Part shown: piece by piece, positions 26,950 to 34,909 of the stretch | Layout of the letters: each line of letters begins with the position of its first letter | Numbering within the stretch: position 1 is the stretch's first letter | Source: Nostoc sp. CHAB 5844 | Lineage (GTDB): Bacteria; Cyanobacteriota; Cyanobacteriia; Cyanobacteriales; Nostocaceae | Length of the DNA: 64,000 nucleotides | Assembly (NCBI RefSeq): GCF_020829595.1 | Contig: NZ_JAIVFW010000011.1 | Location: 1 to 64,000 of the forward strand | Reading direction: 5' to 3' | The notes under the pieces: model-generated | Told to the model about the DNA's origin: nothing | Seen by the model: the letters and a program-made list of their open reading frames with translations, nothing else | Database searches by the model: none | Position numbers and translations under genes: made by a program

Positions 26950-27020
26950 CTCTAAAAATCAAGAATATATAGCTATTTGCACTTTAACCTTCAAAGCTAA
27001 GTACAGAAAGGGTTGTAAAT

Positions 27021-27228
27021 TGTCGAATAACACTTTATTTGTTGTTTTAACAAAATAATGTCATCAAAAATAAAACTACTAAAAACATTGCTAAATAAGG
27101 GTTACAGCATTTTTTATTATGTAAAAAATTTTATTGTTTATTTAACAATTTAATTGTCTTTAATTTAAATAATAACAAAATGTATGTCGTTCTAAAATTT
27201 TTTAGTTTCGTAACAAATTAACTGTCGG
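27021..27228 (+). repeat. left-end TnsB-type repeats of the Tn7-like element
   Basis: Terminal TGTCGAATAAC...TTATTTGTTG followed by four further degenerate copies: TTAACAAAATAATGTCATC (27047), TTTAACAATTTAATTGTCTT (27141), AATAACAAAATGTATGTCG (27171), CGTAACAAATTAACTGTCGG (27209). They are widely spaced, like the looser end of Tn7. Confidence 0.8.
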
Positions 27229-27377
27229 TTTTTAGCTTAACCAAATGTACTAACTGTGAAACTCCCTTCTCAATTCCTGCAGATTGGGTACAAGGTGAAT
27301 GTCCTCACTCACAGTTGTTTGCCTTTTGCAACAATGGCGAAGCGTCAGAAACGTCTTTGAAATTTGCTTCAGCTTAG
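27222..27377 (+). other. short CxxC-containing frame, possible remnant
   Basis: A 51-codon frame without ATG, just inside the left transposon end, reads KCTNCETPFSIPADWVQGEC and continues through a second Cys to FASA-stop. The CxxC pair suggests a zinc ribbon. It may be the tail of a lost transposition or cargo gene, or chance. The rest of 26950-27412 is AT-rich and holds only the element end. Confidence 0.3.
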
Positions 27378-27412
27378 AGATGTGAATACTGCTGATCGCA
27401 CTCTAAAACCAC

Positions 27413-30400
27413 TCACAAACTTGCTAGTTTTGTCAACTCTGTTTGCCAATCTTCATCATGTCGTAGGACAAGGACATGGTAAGTGGTATTGTGCTTAAGA
27501 TTATCTCGCACAATTTTGTCTTGTCTGTGTTTCTCAGGGCTGTCATGAACTGAACCGTCACAGAAAACAGCAATGCCATCGTCCTTATAAAGAAAATCTG
27601 GCTTACAGTTCGCCTCTGGAATTAATTCTTGTGCAGTATCGGGTAATTTATATCCCATTTGATAAATTGCTGTTAAAACTATGCGCTCAAATTGGGAATT
27701 TGGATCTGTTTGTTGCAGCAGTTGTTGATACTGTTCATCACGACATATTCCTTCTATCTGCACTGTACTTTTTTGCAGTTCATCAAGTAAGGGTTTGATG
27801 AGATGGCGATTTATCAAAGCATGGTCGAATTGGTTGCGGTAAGAAAGTAAGCATTCATAACAAGCTTGGATACAGCTATCTTTAGTTTCTTGGAAATGGC
27901 AAATATCTAAAGCTGCATCGGCTATTTTCTCAAAAGCATTACTGTTTTCTAAAAGTTGAGAAAGGACACCAGCACCGCCTTCCGCAGCTTCCCAGAACAG
28001 CAAATATTTACCGTCTCCCAAACGTTCGGAGTCGAGTTCGTCGGCTTCTAATTTGTAAACTGCTTGGATGGCAGTTTCTAAGGCGTATTGTAGGGTGGTA
28101 ATAAAAGCTTCTCTGTCGTCTGTGAGGACACTTAATGGTTCCACAACTAGGATATTACAGGTGTTGTTCACCATTAAGTTAACGTCGGTGTGAATGCTAT
28201 CTTTTGCCGAGTCGTTTTTAGAGTCGCCCCAAATACCAGTTTTGATATCGAGTTTAAATCCTCGTTCCTCGCTTTTTTTCTTGTTAAGTCCGCGATTGAT
28301 GTGCCAGATGTCTGCTGTAGGGCTATAGGTTAATCGAAGTAATTCTGTGCCATCGATGGTTTTTACTGTGGCTGATTGGCGTTTTTGCTGATCGTATCGG
28401 AAGTGGGTGGTGATGTTGTAACCAGACTTCAGGCGTTCTTCTTCATCGCAGGTAATCCGTTCTCGTCTCCAGGCGATCGCAGTTTCCATTGATAATAAGC
28501 GAGTAAGTAAAGCCTTATCATTGTTACTATCAACAAGTTTTGCACCGCAGTTCTCACAAGTGTCGCGGTTACTGGCTATCCCTTCATGGAAATAACCGCA
28601 TTTAAAGCAGACATTTACCCGGAGATAATCAGCACCACCAACAGGCATTTTGGTTTTAGCCACCATAAATTTACTACCCTCATAGTAAATAATATTACTT
28701 GGGGCAAATTCTCTCAAAGCAACGCTACGGGGGCGGGAAATAAATTCGCCGCCTTCGTCTGTGGGAATAAATGCCCGGACTGGTAAACGGGGGAAGTTAA
28801 ACCCTGGTAAAAATCCTTCCGCAGCAAAGTAGCGATAGGGGTAAAATTCAAACTGATTATTGCTGTTGCTTTCGACTTGTCCTACTAGCAAGTCAATTTG
28901 CCGCAGTGCTTCTTTTTCTTGGGCTTTAGCAATATCCCGTTCTTCTTGGTTAGCATAGCCCCTGGTGTAACGACTTATGGTGTTGCGGGCTGTTTCTAAT
29001 TGTTCGATAGCATCTTTGTATAGTCTACGCCAGCGATCGCCAGCTTGATTAAACGCATTATGTGCATTTTCTAGGGTAAATTGTAACCAATTTTCCGAGT
29101 ACCAAGAGGTTTTCTTCAGGTCGTCCTGGCAGAACATATCAGATAAAATTAGTTTTGTGGCTGCCAGACATTTGGCTAATTTTTCCTGACTCAGCTTGAT
29201 TTTCTCACTTACATCTTGTTTTAGCGGACAGTCTGGCGAATCTAACTCCAGAATTTGGTTCATGGAATTTTCCCAGTTTAAGCCAGTGTGTGCCAGCCAA
29301 ATTGAATACACATGAGATGTAATTAAATCCTGGTTGGCTAGTTCTAATTTGGGTGGGGCGACGATACCAGCCACCATTTGACTTTGACGTTTAAAGAAAT
29401 ATTGGTCGTGACCGCTACCAATGGAGGCATAAGTAATTACTAAAGCTTCCTGTCCGCTTCTGCCAGCGCGACCACTGCGTTGGGCGTAGTTAGCTGGGCT
29501 GGGGGGAACATTCCGCAGATGAACAACGCTGAGGTCGGAAATGTCTATCCCCAATTCCATTGTTGGGGAACAAAATAAAGCTGCTAATTTGCCATGACGG
29601 AATTCATCTTCTCGTTGCTGGCGTTTTTCGTTTTTGACTTGTCCGGTATGTTCTCGCCCTTCTAGTGCTTTAATTTGATGGGCGTTAGTTTGGTAGAAAT
29701 CTTGAAAAAAATGATTGACAGAAGTATTTCTTTCGCTACCCTGCAAGCGACGGGAGGTTAAAGGATCGGGGGGAATCTCACTTAATTTTGAGACCACCCA
29801 AACCATTGAATTAATTTTTAGTTGGACTTCTTCTGACTTCTTGTATAAATAACCTGCATCTGCTAAAGCATTGACTAGAGCATTAATTAATTCGTTATAA
29901 TCTGACTCTGATAACGGTTTGTGCAACCAATTCCATGCCCGATGAGAACGCATAAAGCGCCCGATGTCACTACGAAATGTCAGTCTAATCGTTCTTAATT
30001 TACCTTTTCTTTCTGTGGAATTGAGGCTTGCCCAAGCAGCTTCGTGTAAATATTCAAAAGTATCAATTGTCCAAGGATCTTTTAGTGCTTGGTATACTTC
30101 CTTTTTCAGTTGTTCTATGCCATTCTTTTGTAAAAGTTCCGCATCAATTACCAATTTTTTCCGCAGGTGGTCAAGAAAAGTTTTAATGACAAAATATCTT
30201 TGTGCAGGTGAGGCTTGCAGTAAAATTGGATGACGGTATTTTTGCCAAAGTTGAGTATTTTCACAAGTTGCTAATAGTTCAGCGTATTCTATCGTTAATA
30301 AACCGCATTGTTCTAGATTAGGTTGAACAATTCGCCAACCGCGACGTAAATCTTCGTATAGCCGATATTCAATTAAATTGCTAAAAGCTTCTTCATTCCT

Positions 30401-32761
30401 GCGTTTACCAATACCAAATTCGGAAACTTGGTGGGCATAGTCTGCTTGAGATAGACCCATTTTCTTGACAACTTCCGCCGCCAGTGCTTTGTGAGTTAAT
30501 TGTTGATTTTCCTGCATGGCACTATTCAAAGCTGCCCGCAAGAAACTGGTTTGGACAAAATCATTGAAATGTCCTGCCTGTAATGAAGCATCCTGACGGT
30601 TATCAGTAAAGCTGAGGATTTTTGCGGCTTTGGCTTTCTCGCCAGTGAAAACTTGTTTGAGGCGACTGACGCTAGAAAGACAAAGTAGGGTAGTTGCGGT
30701 ACTGCGCCCTTCACTACTTAGGCGAGAGAGTTTGGTAAATTCGTTTTTCTTTCTGTCGGGCAATACACCGCAGTGAAGACAGGTACTAAAGGGTTTGGGA
30801 ATAAACCAACAGGTAGTTCCTTGTAATACAGAGTTTATGACTTTACCGTTGGGTAGAACTTGCAGTTTGCGGGGAATAAAAGGTGCATATTTTTTTTCGG
30901 GAATGCGTCCATGCTTTTTCGTTTCTTTAAACCATGAGTCAGGAAGTCTCTCTTCGTCCTCTTTATCCCAAAGTCCTGGTTCATCAAGGGTTAGGTAGCC
31001 TTCCTTGATGTCTTCATTGTCAAGGGCATCTAAAGCTGTGGGTAATTGGGGCAGTACAATGTCTTTTTCCGAATCGTAGCGTACCACGTAATAATCCTGT
31101 CCGCATTCCCGACAAAAGACGAGGGGATAAAGCAGGCGGTTTTCGGTGGTTGTATACTGACCCTCCAGGGTGAGAAGTCGTTTGTCTCGATTTTCAATGG
31201 TGGCGTAAACGCTGCCCCCTTGGGAAATAAATTGATGCAGGCGGAATGCCAACCCCTTTGTTTTGCTTCCCCACAGAAATATCTGTTTGAGGATATTTAA
31301 GCAAGTTTCTTCGTTGAGTTGGGTTTGATTTGCGAGTTGTTCTGCACCTGTTTCGAGGGTGATGGGTGTGCGGCGGACGAGATGACTTTCTTTTTCTTCT
31401 AAACCAAAGTTCATCTCTACCCAGTGGCTAAGAGGATGCTGTTGAAAAGCGTCTAAGGTTTGTTCCGACTTTGGGGGTAAACCTTGGATAATGCTTTCAC
31501 GCAATTTTTCTGTGGTGGGTGCAGTACTTTGGATGGAACGTTCTAAAGTTTCATCAATGACGTTGCTGGGTTTAATTTCCACACCGAATAATTTACTAGC
31601 CACATCTGCGACTACCTGACGGCGTTGCTGGCGGGAACCTTCGGAAGACATGGTGGCGCTAGTACCGATGCACAAAAGTTTCTGACCGCAGCGTTGCCGG
31701 AGTTTGCGAATTAAGATGGCGACATCTGCACCTTGCCGTCCTCTGTAAGTATGCAGTTCATCTAGTACGAGGAATTTTAAATCGGGGGATTCTACTAATT
31801 TATCTTCGTAAGTGCGAGAGAGCATTAACTCTAGCATCACGTAATTTGTCAGCAAGATTTGGGGCGGGTTGTTTTGAATTTCGGTTTTCTTCTCTCGCTT
31901 TTCTTGCCCAGTGTACTTTTCAACGCGAATGTGGGTGTTAGGTACTTGTTTGAGAAATTTTCTTAGTTCTTCTTCCTGAGAATTAATTAGGGCATTCATA
32001 GGATAAACCAAAATAGCCCTAACTCCTTTAATTTCAGGATGGTGTAGCAAATCATTAATGATGGGGACAACATAAGTTAGGCTTTTACCCGAACCCGTTC
32101 CTGTGGTGACAACGTAGTGTTCTTGACGTTGTGCAGTTTCAAAGGCTTGTTTTTGGTGGTAGTGAAAGGTAAAAGGTTCACCATCTTTTGAGAAGTAGCG
32201 TTTACAGTCTGGATGAAGAACTCCTTGTTGTACTAATGTGGCGACAGATGCGCCAGGACGATATTTAGGGTTAAGTTGCACTAAAGGGTCAGTCCAGAGT
32301 TGACCTTTTTCTAACTCGTTATCGACAAAGGTTTTTACTTTTTCGTCACGGATTTTAAGGAAGCTTTCAATATAGCGACGGTAGTCGCCAATGACTTCGT
32401 TGCGGAAACTAAAAATATCAAGATAATTCGTAGTTTGTAATACTTCGGCTGCACTCAGTACAAGTTCGTAATTCGTAATTGATGATGGGGGTGGAGTGAG
32501 TCCTAAGCGTTGGTTAATCCATTCTCGAAGTTGGTAATTAAAGGTTTGAGTAATAGTAGAAAAGTCGAATACTTCTGCAATTTCTTGTATGTCCCAATTT
32601 TGAGGAATATCCGTAAATACAAGGGTTAATTGCTCTGGTGTAACAGCTACCACTCCAGTACAATCTAGCAATGCTAACTTTTGACTTAATAAATTGCTAA
32701 TAGGTAAAATTGCATTTTCAGGCTGCTGTAATAATTCTTGTAGTTTTATAGTGATTTTCAT
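27413..32761 (-). CDS. Lhr/MrfA-type DEAD-like helicase with DUF1998 and C-terminal nuclease-like domain (DrmA-DrmB-like)
   Basis: 1782 residues. The helicase core begins at about 195: Walker A TTGTGSGKSLTY (221-227), LTNYVMLELML, DELH box (334-337) and TSATMSS. The second RecA lobe has SPTMELGIDISDLS and YAQRSGRAGRSG. A zinc site (CFKCGYFHEG...CENCGAKL) and a DUF1998-type Cys cluster (CIQACYECLLSYRNQ) follow. The last 100 residues resemble a Vsr/DUF559-like nuclease (KPDFLY, VFCDGSVHD, then VLRHD). DISARM encodes helicase DrmA and DUF1998 protein DrmB separately; here both kinds of module are in one chain, as in MrfA/YprA helicases. The nearby SNF2 helicase and adenine methylase support a defence role. 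Near residues 92-115 an AATTCGTAATTCG repeat adds an in-frame TNYEL segment. Confidence 0.85.
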   Translation of the reverse strand: MKITIKLQELLQQPENAILPISNLLSQKLALLDCTGVVAVTPEQLTLVFTDIPQNWDIQEIAEVFDFSTITQTFNYQLREWINQRLGLTPPPSSITNYELVLSAAEVLQTTNYLDIFSFRNEVIGDYRRYIESFLKIRDEKVKTFVDNELEKGQLWTDPLVQLNPKYRPGASVATLVQQGVLHPDCKRYFSKDGEPFTFHYHQKQAFETAQRQEHYVVTTGTGSGKSLTYVVPIINDLLHHPEIKGVRAILVYPMNALINSQEEELRKFLKQVPNTHIRVEKYTGQEKREKKTEIQNNPPQILLTNYVMLELMLSRTYEDKLVESPDLKFLVLDELHTYRGRQGADVAILIRKLRQRCGQKLLCIGTSATMSSEGSRQQRRQVVADVASKLFGVEIKPSNVIDETLERSIQSTAPTTEKLRESIIQGLPPKSEQTLDAFQQHPLSHWVEMNFGLEEKESHLVRRTPITLETGAEQLANQTQLNEETCLNILKQIFLWGSKTKGLAFRLHQFISQGGSVYATIENRDKRLLTLEGQYTTTENRLLYPLVFCRECGQDYYVVRYDSEKDIVLPQLPTALDALDNEDIKEGYLTLDEPGLWDKEDEERLPDSWFKETKKHGRIPEKKYAPFIPRKLQVLPNGKVINSVLQGTTCWFIPKPFSTCLHCGVLPDRKKNEFTKLSRLSSEGRSTATTLLCLSSVSRLKQVFTGEKAKAAKILSFTDNRQDASLQAGHFNDFVQTSFLRAALNSAMQENQQLTHKALAAEVVKKMGLSQADYAHQVSEFGIGKRRNEEAFSNLIEYRLYEDLRRGWRIVQPNLEQCGLLTIEYAELLATCENTQLWQKYRHPILLQASPAQRYFVIKTFLDHLRKKLVIDAELLQKNGIEQLKKEVYQALKDPWTIDTFEYLHEAAWASLNSTERKGKLRTIRLTFRSDIGRFMRSHRAWNWLHKPLSESDYNELINALVNALADAGYLYKKSEEVQLKINSMVWVVSKLSEIPPDPLTSRRLQGSERNTSVNHFFQDFYQTNAHQIKALEGREHTGQVKNEKRQQREDEFRHGKLAALFCSPTMELGIDISDLSVVHLRNVPPSPANYAQRSGRAGRSGQEALVITYASIGSGHDQYFFKRQSQMVAGIVAPPKLELANQDLITSHVYSIWLAHTGLNWENSMNQILELDSPDCPLKQDVSEKIKLSQEKLAKCLAATKLILSDMFCQDDLKKTSWYSENWLQFTLENAHNAFNQAGDRWRRLYKDAIEQLETARNTISRYTRGYANQEERDIAKAQEKEALRQIDLLVGQVESNSNNQFEFYPYRYFAAEGFLPGFNFPRLPVRAFIPTDEGGEFISRPRSVALREFAPSNIIYYEGSKFMVAKTKMPVGGADYLRVNVCFKCGYFHEGIASNRDTCENCGAKLVDSNNDKALLTRLLSMETAIAWRRERITCDEEERLKSGYNITTHFRYDQQKRQSATVKTIDGTELLRLTYSPTADIWHINRGLNKKKSEERGFKLDIKTGIWGDSKNDSAKDSIHTDVNLMVNNTCNILVVEPLSVLTDDREAFITTLQYALETAIQAVYKLEADELDSERLGDGKYLLFWEAAEGGAGVLSQLLENSNAFEKIADAALDICHFQETKDSCIQACYECLLSYRNQFDHALINRHLIKPLLDELQKSTVQIEGICRDEQYQQLLQQTDPNSQFERIVLTAIYQMGYKLPDTAQELIPEANCKPDFLYKDDGIAVFCDGSVHDSPEKHRQDKIVRDNLKHNTTYHVLVLRHDEDWQTELTKLASL

Positions 32762-32860
32762 AGAATTTGATTCTAGCTTTTAATAAATAGGGTGCGTTAA
32801 CTAACTAACGCACCCTATCTACTATATTTCCCGTTATAGACACGGAAAATAACAAAATAC

Positions 32861-33634
32861 TTATTGTTCTTCAGCAATTTCTCTCACTTCTTCCACATCT
32901 ATTTCTAATGATTCAGAAATTTCCTGAATGCTTAGTCCTTTCTTAAGCAACGCTGGTACAACTTTTAACTTAGTTTTTTTCAGGATACTTTGATAAAAAC
33001 CAGTTTTTTCTATATCTTCACCTAAGTTAAGCATGGTTTCTATTTCCTCCAGGGTCATATCTGGAAACTTGTAAACAACAACGGTTTGGATAAATGCTAA
33101 CACTTTTAGCCGCAGGTTTTCATCAGTTAACTCTTGTCTTGCTTGGCTGATAAGTTTTTTGGCAGTAGCAGGAGTTTTTCTGGGAGTTGCTACAAATAAT
33201 TTTGTAATTCCTATAGCGATAGAGTCATCTGTTTCGCTGTTAAGTTCGTTGAGGTAAATACGGCGCACATGATGTTCTATCAAGAACTGATAACGTGGAT
33301 GGGGTGGAGTTTCATTAATACGTCTGTCATAAATAATAATTGCATACCACTCTGAGTTTGCTGGTTTGTATTGACGGAAGTAAAGAAAAATTTGCCCAAA
33401 AAGTCGTTCGTAGAATTCTTCATCTTTGTATGTCTGGAGTTCTACAAAATATAATGGCTCATTTTCAAAACCGACAATTGTGGAAAATACCCCATCTAAT
33501 CGGAAGGATTTTTGTTTAATTTCTGGTGCAGTAAATTCGTAAATGTTGGTATTTATTTCAGGTTTACCAATTAGTTCAAAAAATACTTGTGGCAGTTCTC
33601 TAATTAGGTCATAAAAAATTGCATCTGTTTTCAT
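32861..33634 (-). CDS. DUF2887 family protein (Rpn/PD-(D/E)XK-like)
   Basis: 257 residues from the ATG at 33634 (MKTDAIFYDLIRELP), which matches the start of the neighbouring paralogue; an ATG 9 bp upstream is possible. DUF2887 hallmarks: EFTAPEIKQKSFRLDGVF, YFVELQTYKDEEFYERLFGQ (the E.Q core of an Rpn-type nuclease fold) and QFLIEHHVRRIYLNEL. The C-terminal tail (SIQEISESLEIDVEEVREIAEEQ) is the helix-rich end common to these families. Function unproven; related Rpn proteins promote recombination. It is the intact member of a pair in the defence island, about 100 bp from the helicase gene and probably co-transcribed. Confidence 0.82.
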   Translation of the reverse strand: MKTDAIFYDLIRELPQVFFELIGKPEINTNIYEFTAPEIKQKSFRLDGVFSTIVGFENEPLYFVELQTYKDEEFYERLFGQIFLYFRQYKPANSEWYAIIIYDRRINETPPHPRYQFLIEHHVRRIYLNELNSETDDSIAIGITKLFVATPRKTPATAKKLISQARQELTDENLRLKVLAFIQTVVVYKFPDMTLEEIETMLNLGEDIEKTGFYQSILKKTKLKVVPALLKKGLSIQEISESLEIDVEEVREIAEEQ

Positions 33635-33713
33635 AGGTTGCAAATATTAAATTACAAATTCCCGACTGATTGAATAAGTTGGGAATCTTGTGGAACACCA
33701 ATTGTTTATATTT

Positions 33714-34537
33714 TTACATTTCTTCTAAAACTTTTCTTACTTCCTGCATATCTAGTTCTAAACGTTCAGCAATTTCTTCAACAGTTAATCCTAGTTCCAG
33801 GAAAATTGGTATCATTTTCAGTTTGGCTTCTAGTTTTCCTTCTTCCCTACCTTCTTCTCTACCTTCTTCTCTGCCTTCTGCTTTAGCTTCTTGATAAACT
33901 CTAGTTTCTTTAAGTAAGTTTAAGTTCAGCATGGTTTCTATCTCCTCGCGGCTTAAGTTAGGAAACTTGTAGACTACTATTGTCTCTATAAATTCTATAA
34001 TTTTTCTTTGAATAAGAGTGTCTGTCAATTCCTCTTTAGCTTTGTCAATTAGGTTTTTGGCGAATTCTCCAGCTTTGTTTTCACTCTCTATAACTAAGCC
34101 TTCACTAAGTTGAGAACCGTAGTTTTTGCCCTCACCCTAAATCCCTCTCCCATATATGGGAGAGGGACTTTGAAATTCTGGCTCCCCTTCTCCCATATAT
34201 GGGAGAAGGGGTTGGGGGATGAGGGCAAATCTTTAATAACTATTGCGAACCAGTCAGGGTTAGGTGGCTGATATTGGGTGAAGTAAAGGAAAATACTTGT
34301 AAACAGTCGGTCATAAAATTGTTCATCTTTGTAAAACTGAACTTCTGCAAAATACAATGGTTCATTAGTAAATTCTGCAAGGGGAGCAAATAATCCATCT
34401 AATCGGAAGCTTGTTTGTTTAATCTCTGGTGCGGTAAACTCGTAAATATTGGTGTTAATATCTGGTTTACCAATGATTTCAAAGAAGATGTTAGGAAATT
34501 CTTTCAATATTTCATAGAAAATTACATCTGTTTTCAT
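33714..34537 (-). pseudogene. DUF2887 paralogue disrupted by a palindromic insertion
   Basis: The 5' part (from 34537, MKTDVIFYEILKEFPNIFFE) closely matches the intact gene at 32861-33634 up to WFAIVIKDL. There a 99-bp palindromic element (34128-34226) intervenes, part of the middle of the gene is missing, and the rest continues in another frame (NYGSQLSEGLVIESENKAGE, then AKEELTDTLIQRKIIEF) to 33714. The 104-residue piece starting at 34028 is this 3' part and not an independent gene. It contains a charged EGRE tandem repeat (three copies, about 33835-33880) and the same helical C-terminus as the paralogue. Confidence 0.85.
34128..34226. repeat. palindromic repeat element inserted in DUF2887 gene
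   Basis: Bounded by GCCCTCA / TGAGGGC and containing two nested hairpins, each with a CTCCCATATATGGGAG core. The same style of CCCTCTCCC/GGGAGAGGG palindrome flanks the DUF559 insertion at 37.7-37.8 kb. Confidence 0.8.
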
Positions 34538-34573
34538 AATTCATAATTTTTCATCAATAATACAAATAATGCG

Positions 34574-34792
34574 CTACGCTGCTTTATTAACAGTTGGTTC
34601 TGGTAGCGGTTCACCTGTTGTTTGATAGGCTATTACTAAAGATTCTAAAGCTTCAATTCCATTTGCAACTGCTTCTTCGTAAGTTTCGCCGTGGGTTCGC
34701 CATTTTTGTCCAGGAAAGTCAGGGAATCCAACTAAAAAACAGTTATCTTCTTCTGACCATTGAATTATCATTTGATACTTAAGTTTCATCAT
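34574..34792 (-). CDS. HicB family antitoxin-like protein, no HicA seen
   Basis: 72 residues with the partial RNase-H-like HicB fold: YQMIIQWSEEDNCFLVGFPDFPG, here cited in part as WSEEDNCFLVGFPDFP, then GETYEEAVANGIEALESLV. No HicA toxin gene is adjacent on either side, so it is an orphan antitoxin or a regulator. A C-terminal HTH is lacking. It lies between the methyltransferase gene and the broken DUF2887 gene on the same strand and is flanked upstream by the dispersed palindrome (34814-34846). Either Met1 or Met2 could be the start. Confidence 0.8.
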   Translation of the reverse strand: MMKLKYQMIIQWSEEDNCFLVGFPDFPGQKWRTHGETYEEAVANGIEALESLVIAYQTTGEPLPEPTVNKAA

Positions 34793-34813
34793 TTGTAAAA
34801 GTTCGTAGTGTTC

Positions 34814-34846
34814 AGATCCCCGACTTCTTGAAGAAGTCGGGGATCT
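34814..34846. repeat. dispersed palindrome, copy 3 of 3
   Basis: Perfect inverted repeat AGATCCCCGACTTCTT with a 1-nt loop; same family as 1064-1098 and 3019-3051. It lies between the methyltransferase and hicB-like genes and could attenuate read-through. Confidence 0.85.
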
Positions 34847-34909
34847 AATTTTTCATGAATGATTTAAAACTGCTATAGATATTTTACATATTTATTTACG
34901 AATTACGAA

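Noticed and set aside
33714-34028. Independent 104-residue gene with EGRE repeats
   Set aside because: It matches the 3' part of the intact DUF2887 paralogue and is better explained as the tail of the disrupted copy.
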